Origin: Nageia nagi
Lineage: Eukaryota; Pinophyta
Assembly (NCBI GenBank): GCA_050084985.1
Contig: JBITNC010000001.1
Coordinates: forward strand, 129,084,001 to 129,148,000
Length of the DNA stretch: 64,000 nucleotides
Reading direction: 5' to 3'
Positions 34,801 through 48,600 of this stretch are shown one piece after another (the first letter of the stretch is position 1; the number at the start of each line of letters is the position of its first letter). The notes beneath the pieces are model-generated. The model was not told the DNA's origin. It saw only the letters and a program-made list of their open reading frames with translations, and made no database searches. A program made the position numbers and the translations under genes.

Positions 34801-35974
34801 GAAATTGTACAAGTGCAACAACTCTTAAGGAAAATTAGGTATGAATGTAGGCTCATCTAGATGGAAAACTTCTTGATATACTTCTATGAAAAAGAATTTT
34901 AAATAATATATACTCATGGATCATTATAATCTATACCTAGATAGTATTTTAAGAATGATAAGATAAAGTCTGCTCATGGATCATCATAGTCCATGTCTAT
35001 ATTATCATCTATTGAAAATTATGATCAAAGAGTTACCACTTTGAAGGTAATTTTTATAGTACCTAAGAATTCTTTTAAAATTTTCATGGAAAGGCCAAGG
35101 ATTAAGATATTATTATGTACTTTTCTTAAAAGAAAGTTCTATTATGAAAACCTCTTTGAGGGCACCTCAAAACCAAGAAATGAATGAAAACCATATTTTG
35201 GCATTCAATTCTTATAAAAAAAAGTAGTGAAAACCAATTTGGGCATTACTAAATAATGGATTACCTATATGTCTAATGCAAGAGCATCTTAAGCGAATAA
35301 GTAATCTTGTATCAAACAAAAATAAATAATTTACAACTTACCATTGAATTTGAGCTGAATTAGATCCCATTAAATGTGATTGAAGGAATTTAAGTTTTGT
35401 TCTATCACTACTATTTAAGTACAACTCTCATAGGTAATCAAGGTATATTTTAACTTTTTTCCTTTTTCCATGTTTTTCAATTTTATCGCTTCCACTTGCA
35501 TGATATTTAATAATTTTTCTACTTCTATTCTCCCATTTATACAATCTTCAATATATTTTCCATAATCTTTATCTCATTTTAAATCCTCCATTCCAATATA
35601 ATTTAACTTTTTACCACCCACCATTTCCTTCTCATACCTCCCCTATCCATTGATCTTTACTCTCTTTCAATGTGTACAAGGACACTCACACATTTTATGG
35701 GGGGTAATACAATAGCTTATTCCAGTTTATGTGTAGAATGTACAAATGGTTGAGTTGGTGGAGATATGTATGTTTTCCCTTCTATGAATTTGTATGCACA
35801 CATGATTAAGTGGAGAAAAATATTTAAGAGAAATTAACATTACTTGTTCAACCATAGTATGTGCATCAAGTGTTATCTAAAAGATTTAAAAAAAAAAATG
35901 ATTGAATCACTTAATGTATGGAATAAATTCAGTAAATGATTATATGAGGATATACAAGATCTTTCAGTTGGGGA
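31854..35974 (+). mobile_element. Interior of the LTR-like pair, mostly non-coding
   Basis: About 4.1 kb between the two direct repeats. Apart from the open block at 31914-32270 and a following coiled-coil-like stretch, I see no protease, RT, RNase H or integrase. Open frames such as 33379-33561, 33722-34015 and 34394-34588 have no family motif. A purine-rich AGTTGGGGA just before the right repeat (about 35966-35974) could be a polypurine tract, giving plus orientation. The size and lack of pol suggest a large non-autonomous (LARD-like) derivative. Confidence 0.45.
31914..32270 (+). pseudogene. Unknown coding-like block with internal duplication
   Basis: One frame stays open for about 115 codons except for a single TGA (CGA-like) and ends at a TAG. 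It contains a repeated segment: ICEWLAYPIIPLLGDFSK and, about 33 residues later, IWEWPTYTTIPLLGDSSK. In another frame just after (about 32285-32400), KDLHIAQQDLHITQQ and DLQIAQSKSKE form a short coiled-coil-like heptad run. I cannot name the family. The position just inside the left LTR suggests a gag N-terminus, but that is inference. Confidence 0.4.
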
Positions 35975-37734
35975 TGATGATAAGTCCATGAAATATCCAT
36001 TTTTACATCTATTCTTTCCACCTATTTACATTCATTTTACTTTACCATTTCATACTTTATCTATATTTTCATGGAAAATTTAGTATTTATTATGTATAAT
36101 TAGAATAATTATTTAATTAATAAATATTATGAAGAATATAAGAAATTAGAACATAATATTGATGCATTTTGTGGATATCATGATGTTCAATATTTTTGAT
36201 GAAGATAAGAAGTGGTAGAGAGTTGCTTGCAACAACACATAGCTAGTCAATTGAAGGCCCTTATAGCCTCTTGCAAAATTATGAAGACCTTTTCTTGAAA
36301 CCTCCTACAACATGTGAATCCACTTGGTCAACTATTCATGTTCAATAGATTGCTTATAACACTAGTTGTACAAAAGTGATAAACTATATTTTTATGAAGG
36401 ATAGAAAAAACTATTATAATTATCAAATGTGTGTAAATAGCATATCATTGGAAAGGTGTTCAAAAGTAATTTCTAATGGTATATCAAGCATGATAGAATG
36501 AACTACAAAGAGAAATTTATATCTCCCAAAAGCTATCAATTTTCATTATTATCTACAGTTTGATAGTTTTTTTTGTGTTGATAGTTTTGCAAAAAATGAT
36601 AAAATGTAGTTTTATAGAAGCAAAATGAGAGACTTATAATACTTCAAAGTATATAATATTTATTATGGATAAATATATGGGTATGATCTATATAAATATG
36701 TAAAAAAAAGTAAAAATGTATTCATGTAAAAGAAATTATAATCTCTTAAATTCAGTTACTCAAGCTTTCTAACAAAACTAGAAATGACTATTTATAGTTG
36801 GTAGAAAGTGAAAACATATTTTTCTAGAGCTAAAATAGGATACTTGAAATTTTCAAAGGTATGCATGTGATATACCATTGGAAAGGTGGTAAAAGAGTCT
36901 TCCTAACTGTGTATCATGTGGAAAAAATAGAGCAACATAGAAAAAGTTATAAAAGTTGGAAAAAGATATTTTACATAGATTTGATCATAATAGAATGCTT
37001 AGCCAAATAGTTGCACAAGTGGTTAGTTTTGATTTTTATGAATCAATTATAAACTAAATAATTATAATATGAGTAACATGAGTAATTAGAGACATCTTAA
37101 CTCATTCTACATCATACCAACTTGGTTAAACACATATATTCCATTTGGAATAAAATTAAATGCATTGTTAAAACTCTTACCATAAAAGTTTGTCATTGTT
37201 TCAAATATAAATAAATAAGTTGTTGTGTAGATATTACTTCCCTTGGATATATAAGTATTGTATGATTAGGGATAAGAAGAGGAATATTTTATGGGAAAAC
37301 ATGTATGCATGTATATCGATAGATTGTCATTTTGAATAAAAATATGAGTTGGCTCCACTTTTTTTATATTTTCAATCTAAATAAATTTCTAAGGTACAAA
37401 TCCACGTAAACCCTTATTATAGATTGAAATGTTCTCCATGATCTTCTTTATTATTTTATTTTATACTTTTTTTGGTATTTTCCTTTCAAGTTATCTTATT
37501 TCTATAAGTGTATTTTCAAATTTAGTTATTTTCTTAATGTTATTTCTTTTTCTGCAATTTGCTTGAAGTTATTTTCCTTTCTATAATTTTAATTTCCATT
37601 AATATTATTTTAATTCCATGAAATTTCCAATTCCATATAGATCAACATAGAATGGAGTAGGGTTTTACTATATATCGTCATAGGGAACCTAGCCAAAGAT
37701 TCACAAAATTAAATGATGATTTAAAAACCCATCA
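35975..37734 (+). mobile_element. LTR-like direct repeat, right copy
   Basis: The longer partner of 30619-31853, 1.76 kb. It starts TGATGATAAG directly after a purine-rich AGTTGGGGA and ends CCCATCA. The extra block at about 36400-36960 has its own internal echo, with ATACCATTGGAAAGGTG-type phrases twice. No coding similarity. Confidence 0.7.
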
Positions 37735-38030
37735 TGAATTTTTGAAAATCATTTTCCAACATAACTATCAGGATATTTGATCTTTTCACTATGAATGCCT
37801 TCTTTATCAAGAAGAACAATATTGAGATTGAATAAGCAGAGGAGCCAATTTCATGTTTGTCTAATGGAACTCTTATAATATTGGCTCATATGCTTACTCA
37901 ATCTCATATTAAAAATGACCATAAGTAATATAATAGCAACCCTAACTAATGAATGTAGAATAATATTTTGACTAAATAGCCATAGGAGCCAAATTCATGG
38001 TTTTCCAATGGAACTCCTATGATTTTGACT
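37735..38030. other. Short spacer, no gene
   Basis: AT-rich. A phrase around GAGCCAATTTCATG...TCTAATGGAACTC (about 37840) recurs near 37985 (GAGCCAAATTCATG...CCAATGGAACTC), a diverged repeat about 145 bp apart. Confidence 0.45.
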
Positions 38031-38583
38031 TGTTAGAAATTTTTGGAATATCAAAATAAATTATTACTAAATCTTGAAAGTAAATAAAATAAGCAAGGTT
38101 AAAAATCATACCATAAAGAGTGAGCAACCACAAAATTGAGAGAGACAAGAATTTGTTAAGGGTCAAAAATAAAGAAAAACCCCCTACATTGGAAGAATGA
38201 CAAAACACCAAAGAAGAATATAAGAGAGATATAAAGAGATCATTACAAAGATTTAGAAGAATTCTTAGATCATGAAAAGAGAAGAGAGCACCTCAATAAA
38301 TAGAGGTGGAGTGAGGAGTTACAAATTAAATTCCATAATCTAAACTTGTCACCTTGCAATAAAAGAGGTGGGAGTTATAAAAATAACACCCATTATAGTT
38401 ACAAATTAGTGTAACTCTCATTCTAGAATCATCTCAAATGAAAAATAAAAAAATGAATTATTCTCACATATTTGTGAGAACATTCACATGTACATAAGAG
38501 GAAAAAATTAGGTGTAGGGATTCCTTTGGAATATTCTTTACACTAAAAAATAAAAAAATAGAGGATAAATAATTAACCTTTAT
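38031..38583. mobile_element. LTR-like direct repeat A
   Basis: It pairs with 44475-45023. Shared blocks include CTAAATCTTGAAAGTAAA, GACAAGAATTTGTTAAGG, GAGAGCACCTCAATAAATAG, GGGAGTTATAAAAATAACAC and GAGGATAAATAATTAACC. The phrase CCTCTATTTATTGAGG on the minus strand looks like an LTR transcript leader, favouring minus orientation. Edges are approximate. Confidence 0.65.
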
Positions 38584-41500
38584 GTGATTACCCAAAAATC
38601 TAGACTAGTTTTTTTAAAAAAACATTAATAGAATGCAAATAGGATTTTATTACATCATATGCATATAAATTAATTCCATATTTTTTATTATCTCCATTAA
38701 TAATTTAGGATAATTGCATCATATCTTAAGGATAACCTTACCCTTTGTGTGTTTTAGTCATAGATATATATGATGTATCTCAAACCTTGAGATATATTGA
38801 ATGAACCTTTCTCAAATTAGGCATTATCAACCTTTTAATATCCATTTTAATCCCTTGATAATTGTTCCTTGTCAATATGTCTTACAAAAGGATCCTACAC
38901 CACATTGATGAAACTTTCAAAGACTATGCACATAGCATAAAATTGTCCAACATCTATCCACCCTAGACACTTGGTGTAGCATTAAGCTTTTATCTATAAC
39001 CCCTATGTAGATTCAAATTTATTCCTTTATTCAAGCCAATAATTTATAACTTTGTCCATTACTCAACAACTAATTTTAGACTCTTGAATTACAAATAACA
39101 ATTTAGGACCTAGTCCTTGATCTTTGGCATATCAATGCAATAACTTTATCGATAAGATCCTTCTCATCATTACCCATCTTGGTAATTTAGAAATACAGAT
39201 CAACCACCTTAGTTGAAAATTAGGTTCAACTATACATTCCATAAAAATGCATGGTCTAAGTTAATTCATGATCCAAAGAATAACTAACCCATGCATGATC
39301 GAAAATAACTCAATAATCTATTTGTTCATGGATTCTTAAAGAACCATTTGACATCAATCTAAACCAACTCATCCATCAAGTTATCCATCTTATCACCAAA
39401 TTATCTTTTCAATCTCACTTTACTCATCCAAGTTTCAATCTTTCATCTACTAACTATTTGACCATTTAAGTACCTTTAGAGGCTTGTGCATCAAGCATGA
39501 TCGATTTGCTTAAATATTATCACTCTAGAAGTTATTCTTTAAATATTACTAACATGATTTTAAAAATAAAATCGTACTTACTCCTAAATTTACTACAAAC
39601 ACAAACCTAGTTTATTCATCCCTTTTACTTGTGTCTTAATTAGTTCTAAAAAGGGATTTTTATGTGTAACCTATTTTAATGTAGCCTTATTTTCTACCAT
39701 CAACACTATTCATCAAGCATTTTCTTGAATATCATAGGAGAGCATGTTTAAAATAATGCCAATTGTTCAACTATATATTTAGGGTGTCTCAATATACTCT
39801 TATTTAAATGCAAGAACCTCACTTCAACTTGAAACTAAAATTTCCTTTTTATATACCTTACATACTATGAAATAACAAAATCAAGTTCAGATTTATATTC
39901 TTTATTGAAACCTATTTAAAATAGAATTTAGAGGTGAAGTAAACACAATTTCTTCTAAGTTTAAACTACCAATAAAGTACACTAAGTATCACTTTTTTAC
40001 AACACTAAAGTATTAATATAACACCTACAAATCTTATGCTAACATGAACAATATTGTTTCCATTTCTTATCCAACTACAACAACTATCTAAACATGAAAC
40101 ACAATAGTAATGAGAAAAGCTAAATTGTATCATTGAACATGAATACCTCTAACCTATACCATCTATACTGAAGAGGATGAACTATATAATTGAATTTGAT
40201 ATAAACTTATCAACATTAAATCTTCATTCTAAAACTTCAAGGTTTTACAATAACATGGTCTCAAAATTCTTCATCATCCTATCCCATAAGGAAATACTAA
40301 TGCAGTCTTGAAGAAGGTTTAACAACTCATGAATATAATTTCAAACTTATTTCACCATTAATCTAAAATTTTTAATATAGGAAAGATACATAAAGATTTC
40401 AATTCACTACTAACACACTACACAAAATTACATCTACTGAATCTAAATCTAAGCTTTTAACATATTATGCTATGTCTTAACAAGATATAACACCTATCCT
40501 ATTTTAACAGGTAAATAAAATGTATCTAAAAGGTTGTCCAACTAGTTTTCCACCTATTCTTCATTTTCCTTATTGAAATTTAAATCTAAAAAAAGTTAAA
40601 TAAACTAAATGAGATATTGCTATCTCAGTGAATCTTGGAATGCAAAGTATCTAACCATGTTATGAAATCATATGAATGTATGAATGAATTTGACAAAATC
40701 TCATGCAATAGAACACTAATGATCTCCTTTCAAGTATGAAATGCATATAATATCAATTTTTATCATTTAAATGATACATATGTCAAAATAATGAAAATGA
40801 GGCATGAATATTTCTTCATGGTGATCGTAGCAAATGATAAAAAATAAGAAATCACAAGATACATGCAAAATTATCATATGTATGCAATAAAAATATCATC
40901 ATGTAAGGTAGAATGCATATTATTTACTTTTTGTACATTGTAGGTCTTGTTCTTATTGTTCACTATCTCATTACTAGTCTTATTTTGTTTGTTATGGGTT
41001 TAATGGAGGCCTTTCATTATTTCCAAAATAAATAAACCCTAAATTCATCTTAAGCTTAGTAATGGACCTTAATTTGATAAGACTTTTCTACTATTTGAAA
41101 ATGAAGGTTCTAACCACATTTTACAAGTAATTAAAGTCATGTGATAGTCTTAGTATGAAAATGATGCAATGGTTCAAGTTTACCAATGCAATGAATGAAA
41201 GAATTACAAGTTTCCATCTTGATTTGTTTCCTTCTTATAATAAATGTAGATTTTAACAATAAAATGCAATGAAAAAGTGTCAGGAGTCATGTGATCAATG
41301 CCCAAAAAGCAAAACCTCTAAAACCCCATGAACTACTACCTAAAACCCTCATCAAAACACACAATAAGAACATCCAATAGACCCATAAAGATCACTACGA
41401 AAATGGAGAAACAAGCAATTCATTTAACCTATGATTTAAACCAAGAAGAAGGTGCTAAAAACTAGAACAAAGCAAAACTTAAAACCTTTATGAAATGGAG

Positions 41501-42289
41501 AGAAATGATAAGTTTCCCTAAGACTAAATACCTGCACAAGAGTAGTCGAAAACCCATGAAGTGCTCCAAGGAGATTTTCTTCCTAAAAACTTGAAAAGCT
41601 ACCCCTTTTAATGCCATGAATAGGCACCATCCTAAGCATTGACAACCGATAGATAGGGGGAAAGAGATGGGCAAAGAAGGCGACCTCCTTGCCATGCTAG
41701 AAATAATTTTAATGGCACTCCAAGACTTCATTGCATCAAACCTAACCTTGCTCACCCTTACCTTGAAAAACTAACATAAATGATGGAAACAAAATGCCAT
41801 TGCTAGGCCCTTGAATCCCCTTAGTCACTTTGTGACTTTAGTAATCTAATTCCTGCTTAGGAGTGTCACCTACTAGGAGTGGATAAAATATTTGACAAAA
41901 TAAAAATATTTCCCATCATTGCTTCCCATGTAATGATAAATAAATTTTGAACATTCCTTCTAATGCACATTGCCACAAGATCTAAATACCTTTGCAAGCT
42001 TAATTTTACCTTGCCTAAGGCTTTTTAATTATTTCTAATGCTCTTTAATCCATTAATCCCTTTTTATACCACCTTACATCTTGAAGTTTATTGTTAATTG
42101 GAAATTTAAAAATGTTTTAATCAAATTTGATCTAGTTTCCCCTTTTTTTGAATGATTTCATGAATGAGTTTAAAGATAAAAACACAATTTGATATAAGAC
42201 TATTAATTCAATTTTTTTTTAAAAAAATCAAATAGTAAATGAAAGACTAGGTCATGACACTCTACACCTAAATTAACCAAGTAAAGGTT
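38584..42289. other. Interior of pair A/B, left part: no gene seen
   Basis: AT-rich with no recognised retrotransposon or host domain. A 97-codon minus-strand open stretch at 41462-41755 (Ser/Leu/Phe-rich, IGCQCLGWCLF) has no family match that I can name and is not called as a gene. Confidence 0.4.
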
Positions 42290-42430
42290 ACAAATTCTAA
42301 CATCCCCCTTTAAACTTTACTCGAGGAGTTTACAAAGTAGCAAAGGGCCAAGAAAGGATTATAATTACAACATCCACATTTAAGCTTTACTTGGGGATTT
42401 ATAAAGATACACCAATATGATGCGAAAATA
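42290..42430 (-). other. Possible polypurine tract with duplicated flank
   Basis: On the minus strand AAAGGGGGA is followed by TGTTAGAATTTG (around 42286-42312), which looks like a polypurine tract and LTR start. About 67 bp to the right the same phrase recurs in diverged form (AACATCCNC, TTTAA, CTTTACTYGRGGA on the plus strand, at 42299 and 42366). The phrase ACACCTAAATTAACCAAGTAAAGG at 42262 also occurs after repeat B (45021). Confidence 0.35.
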
Positions 42431-43875
42431 AAAACTCCCTTTAAGAGCACTTGAGGTCTTGAAGAAGAACATATCACAACCATGAAGAGATAAGAAGTCC
42501 ATATAAATAATCCATGATGCCATAAATAAGGATCACTTGAGCTCCACCATAAGGAAAAGAAAAGCTCCAAGACTAGACTCCCAAGGCAATAAGGGCCAAG
42601 CAGATGATCGGTCAAATAAGAGCTCCAAAAATAAAGGAAGGTGCATAAAAAAGAAAAGCTCCACTATAATGACAACTCCAAATATCCTTCCAAAATAAGG
42701 CTCATGGGCTACAATGAAATCCACCAAGAGCAATATAAGCTCAAAAGAAGAAGGTATGGTCATAACAAATCCAACAATCCATTCATCAACAAAGGTGTCA
42801 AGTGGTCTCTTGCTAGCCTTCATACATAATTGGGAAAATGGAACATTAAAAAATACAAAATTCTCAAGGTATCCCATTATATCATTAATAATATTAAATT
42901 ATCTCAAAGTGGTATAAAAAAGTAGCACAATTATAGCATATTAAAATTCACATTAGAAGTGCCACATTAACATAGATAAATTTCCCCAAAAATAAGGACA
43001 TATTAATATTTTAAAGGTATGTGGAAAACAAATTCATTATAAATTATCCATAAAATTATGGTTCAAAGTGGCATTAAAACAATAATAAGTTGCCTTTAAG
43101 GTCAACAAGGACATGCCAAAAACATAAAAGAGGAACCATAAATTGATTGAAGTTACCTTATTAACCATGCCACAATAATTTATGGGAAGGGAATTCAAAG
43201 GTGTATGAATAGTCATTATGGCCAATTAGACCATTCATACACTATTGAGCACAAATCCAAAAAATAAGTATTTCTATGTTGCCTAGGACATAGAACATTT
43301 AAATTTAATGAATATTATAATGGGAAAATAAGTTAGATTTAAGATTCACCAAATAAATGGATAAATGAATTTTAATAAGATATTCTCCTTAAAATATAAT
43401 TGTCATTTCAGCACAAGACTAAGATCATATTAAAAAGACTTCTTAAAAAGTTAATAATGATCTAATAAAAATGATAAGAAAAATAAATAAATACAATAAA
43501 AAGTATGCCAAATATCATATTTTTTGTAAATTATAAAATGACATAAATAAAAGCATTAATTATCATTTAATCATAAGATTAAGATCATAAAAAAAACATT
43601 TTATAAGTTTGATAATGATCTAAAAAAAGACAAATTAAATATATTAATACCATGAATAAATTATGCCAAAAAACATAAATTTATAAATGATATATAAAAA
43701 AATTACATTTAAACATACTAAAACATTTAAATGTAAATAAATTAAGGAACTATATAAATAGAAAAAATCTAAGTTAACTTTATAAAAAAAATAGTAATAG
43801 ATTTATTAAAAAAAATAAAACTAAATAAGAAAACTAACCCTAAAACGTAAAAAGATAAAAGGAAATTGAGCATGT
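42431..43875. other. Interior of pair A/B, middle part: no gene seen
   Basis: AT-rich. Around 42535-42730 the word AGCTCCA(A/C) recurs several times without a fixed period. No domain is seen on either strand. Confidence 0.4.
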
Positions 43876-43985
43876 GTGAAGTGGACATGTAGCCAAGGAG
43901 AGGTCCCACGTAGAGGGAAAGGGCTCCCACTTGGAGAGCGCAGGGCACTGCGAGGGAGAGGGGCCATAGAGAGTGGCAAAAAGTT
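43876..43985. other. GC-rich islet
   Basis: About 110 bp near 60% GC in otherwise ~25% GC surroundings, with several CpG sites retained (CACG, GCGC, TGCG). It is purine-rich on the plus strand (GGGAGAGGGG, GGGAAAGGGC). It lies 0.5 kb from repeat B, where the leader of a minus-strand element would be. Confidence 0.6.
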
Positions 43986-44474
43986 GAAATTGAGCATCAT
44001 GAGTCAATCGAGAAGTAAATTCAATAAACATTGTGAGCAACCATACAAAGGTCCAAAATAAGAACCCAACAAAAAATGCAAGGTTTTATAAAAAAATGTC
44101 TATATGTATTATTTTTTTAATTGCTTTTATTTTCTACAAAACCAGTATCAAACCTTTTAAAATTATTATTATTAGAAATAAATGAGGGTTAAAAACAAAT
44201 CAGCACATAAAAAATTGAGATATTTTAAAAAAAAATTTGCAAAAGAAAAAACCTTGCGATAAAAGTTATTTCTTACAAAAACTTTTGTGAGCTTAAAATA
44301 AGTTTGCTTGAAAAAATAATGAACCCTAATAAAACATGCAAAATAAATTTAGGGAAAAAATAAAAGAAAATCTCTCCAAAAATCATAAAACTCCTCAAAC
44401 AAATATGGTTAAAAAAACATGCAAGAAAATTACTCAAAAATAAGATTAGGAATAATGGCATGGCTTTGGTAGCA
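43986..44474. other. No feature seen
   Basis: AT-rich stretch between the GC-rich islet and repeat B. Confidence 0.4.
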
Positions 44475-45023
44475 TGTTAAAAATTTTAGGAGGTCAAAAT
44501 AAATTACTACTAAATCTTGAAAGTAAAAAAATAAAGCAAAATTAGAAATCATACCATCAAGAGTGAGCGACCACAAAATCGAGAGACAAGAATTTGTTAA
44601 GGAGGAAAAACAAAGAAAAAAACTCTTACATTGCAAGAATGGAAAAAATCCAAAGAAGAATACAAGAAAGCTATAAAGAGCTTATTACAAAGATTTAGGA
44701 GAATTTCTAGATGATGAAAGAGAAGAGAGCACCTCAATAAATAGAGATAGAAAAAGGGAATTACTTTATAATTTAAACTTGCCACCTTACAATACAAGAA
44801 GTGGGAGTTATAAAAATAACACCCATTGTAAAAGGAGTTACAAATTAGTGTAACTCCCATTCTAAAATCATCTCAAATGAAGAATAAAAAAAATCAATTA
44901 TTCTCATATATTTATGAGAACATTTACAAATCCATAAGAAGATAAAAATAGATGTAGGGATTCCTTTGAAATATTCCTTACACCAAAAAATAAAAAATAG
45001 AGGATAAATAATTAACCTCTACA
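44475..45023. mobile_element. LTR-like direct repeat B
   Basis: Partner of 38031-38583. The plus strand starts TGTTAAAAATTTTAGG and ends AACCTCTACA, so TG...CA is possible. Similarity to A runs the full length with scattered substitutions and short indels. No matching flanking duplication was found. Confidence 0.65.
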
Positions 45024-45315
45024 CCTAAACTAACTAAGTAAAGGAATCATATGGTTACTTAGGCTCATATTTTAATGAACCCTTCTTTATAAAAAAAAAA
45101 ACTCTAAAACACAAATTTAGAATGTAAAGAGACCAGATCTAGCAAACACGTAGGTAAGGGGAAATGAAGTTGTAATATATAGATTGGACTTTCATAAAAT
45201 ACATGAATATATATATATATATAACTATTCATATATAAAGTATTTTATAAAATTATGATAATTATGATGAAATTGATAATTGTATAAAATTTAAAAAAGT
45301 AATAATATATATAAT

Positions 45316-45600
45316 ATTATCATCCTAATGTCATTTATTATAAATCATGACAATTATACTTTTAAATATTACAATTTTTTGTAAGAATTTGATGAAATTG
45401 GATCACAATTCTGTTAAGAAAATTTTAAAAAAAGGTAGCAAGAACCCTAATAAACATATTATCATCCTACATGTCATTTTTAATGAAATCATGACAGATT
45501 ATACTTTTAAAATTGCATTACAATTTTGTAAGGGTAATTTTTTTTTTAAAAAAATGTAGCGCATACCCTAATAAACATCTTGTTATCTTGCATGTCATTC
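45316..45600. repeat. Diverged ~120-145-bp tandem repeat
   Basis: ATTATCATCCTAATGTCATT at 45316, a near copy at 45459 and a more diverged one at 45579 give spacings of 143 and 120 bp. CCCTAATAAACAT occurs at 45445 and again at 45566. Each copy contains TACTTTTAAA, TTACAATTTT and a T/A homopolymer block. Confidence 0.75.
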
Positions 45601-48600
45601 AATGATGCGATCAAGCTAGCTTTGAATTCTCTTATTCATTTGGAAAAGCTTCATGGTGAAGCTCATTCTCCATTTTTTCCTTCTCAGCTCAAGCGCAAGG
45701 GTTTTTAAAAGTTGAGTTATCCAACTTATGTAGGTGGTGAAAACCCATGTATGCAAGTGATTCATCATTTTATTTCTTGCTTTCCTTATAATTTTATGGT
45801 CTCATACCTACTTCCTTTTGTTTTGCATCTTCAAAAATAATTTTGAGTCCATATTAGAAAAAACCATTTTATGCACCATCCTTATGCATATCTTGTGATC
45901 ATTGTAGTCCTTGAAACTATATTTGCATCATGCATATTTGAAAAAACTTAAATGGTCATGCATTCTTTGATATTTTGCATATATTTTATTGAAGTATTCA
46001 TCCATATTTTTCATGCATGTATAGCTAGACATTCACATCCTCAATACTTGATGAAACCCCATCTTTAACTACTCTTTGATGAAGGTTTGTACCTTCTTCA
46101 TGAGCTCACATGGTGATATTTACTAAAAACAATGCTAGGAAAGGTTGCATTGTTTGGCTTCACACTTGATAATTACATATTTTGTACATACCTCACAACA
46201 CCTCATATATGTTATTAAATAATTCTCAAACCTTTTTTATTCTTTCATATTTTGCATACATATCTAATATATATCTCTTCATTCAAGGAATAATGTAATA
46301 AAATTGGTTCATGATATTAAAATATTTATAACCTTGATCCACTATACCTTTATGGCTTAATGTAACTAGAATACATGCATAGATAATTACATTTTCTAAA
46401 CATAAAAACCATCAAAATTTAGGTGAGTATCATAAAGTTAAAGAAAGTGCAGTTTAAGGAAGGAGTAAAGGAGCAACTAGTTGAATTGACCATATCTAGA
46501 AGGCAAGGAAAAATATTTTCCTTAGGTGCTAAACTCAAGAATGCCTTTACAAACATCAATAAAAATAGATACAAATTCAAAGAAATATAGGAAAGGGAAG
46601 TAGTTTGATTTGAAGGCCTATATTAGTGCTTTGCATGAAAATCCAAGTTTAAGAATGGAAGATCAATATACAAGATACCATTGGGTTAAAATATTCATCT
46701 TCAAACATGGAGATATGCTATTTATTCATAAAATTTCTTCAAAAAGGAAGATACCCTAGGAGCCTCAATATTTGGAAGTATGCACTCAAAATGTGAAAAT
46801 AGGTAAGATCAACTAGCCTAGTAAAAAATGCATTTATGACATCAAAATGTTGTTATGAAGATAAAAAAGAACTAGAAGAATTAAATATAAGGAAAAGATA
46901 TGGAAATGACAACAAGCTAAAGACTACTTGCTCATCCTTTTAGGATTTTGGGGATGTTATTAGTATTATTAGTTTTGTAAGACTCAAACTGTGAGGCTAA
47001 GTTTTGCTCCCATAGGTTTAAAGTCAAATCATATGGTTGTTATCTTATTTTACTTGTATTAGGATGTTTTTTCTTTATTAGTCCATGATATTCAGTCTAT
47101 TTCATTGTATTAGGCTGCAAATGAAGATGTCATGATTATTAGTATATTTTTTCATGCTCTCTTGTTTTTTTTTATATTTTTAATATAATGCAATTGAAGA
47201 TACCCATTTTTGGATTTATAAAAATTTGTAGGATTGTATCTGTTGTTGAATAATTCATTCACTCATGTGCACTTTCCATAAGGAAAGGATAGTTGGATAT
47301 ATTTTAAGTGATTGACACATTTCATAATTAGTATTTGTTCTATGAACAATGTTTATTCCTTATGTCACTTATTAGTAGTTTTATTTTCTTTTCTTTGAAA
47401 ATCAATATTTAATTAATTATTCATGAATGCTCATGGCCCATTATGAAGCTGCAAAATATACATATATCATCAAAATACTTACAACAATTGATAAATATGA
47501 TCTTAAAATCGATCAATTGTATTTTCTAAAAATAATTGGGATTTTGGTTTAAACTAATTTTTTGTTGGAATTCAAATATCACATGCATGTGATTTCTATA
47601 GTTGTATATGTATATTTTAGAATGAGATATTATTTATATTTTGTAAGCATAAGTAGGAACACTCTACAAGTTATACAATATAGATCCTTTGGGGCTTAAT
47701 TAGAGCTAGAAAAAAGTAAGAAGGATAAAACTTAAGTAATTCCATGTTATGACATTAGCAAGGAGTATTATGAGAATATCTAAGAAGTAAAAGCTTTCAA
47801 ATTCACTAATTCTAGGGATGTATAGGAGGTTATGTCAACATCTAATGGGGAAAATATTGATAAACAATACAAAAAAATGAGTCCTTTTAAAATATGCTAA
47901 GGCATTGATGTCAAGAACTCCAAAATTTGTTAATTATGAGGAGATGAGATAAATGATGTCACCCATGATAAAGGATAGCATTGGTAAAGGAAATAACATG
48001 ATCATTAGGGTTTTTCCTTTAATGAAGATAGCACTCACTATATAGATGCTTGATTAGTAAAGAAGTGAAGGAGAAGTACCAAGCGAGAATGGAGTGACAT
48101 CATCCAAACTTTGAAAGTTAATTTTGAACTAGTGCTAGGGATTAAAAGGAAATGACATCAACAATACAAAGTCCAATACCTAATGAGGATTTTATCTACA
48201 ATATAAAATAGAAAAGAGTATGCATAAGCTTGGATGGCTAGTAAACTAAATTGACTACCATGAGATAATTTGGGTGAAGGCAATTGATTACACCACCATG
48301 TAGGTTAATGGTGTGTATGAGAAGATATATGAAATTTTGACCATGTAACAAAAGAAGTGTTGTACAAGCGAAAAGAAGAATGGAAACCACCATAAGATGA
48401 TGGCTCTAGTAGTGACATCAAGGAGGACAAGATGGAGGATGGACTAAATTTTGACTATGCCTATATTGATTGGTTGGGTTAATGCATGACCATTATACTA
48501 GGAATCTATGAAAAAGAGGATCATATGGGTTTTACATATAAGGTAAAAGTGAATGGGATTAAGAATATGAGGAATAACCCATGACATAAGAAGAATAAGG

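Noticed and set aside
41462-42877. Hydrophobic minus-strand open frames of 97-114 codons
   Set aside because: Phe/Leu/Ser-rich with no domain and no start context, in the interior of a direct-repeat pair. Too weak to call.
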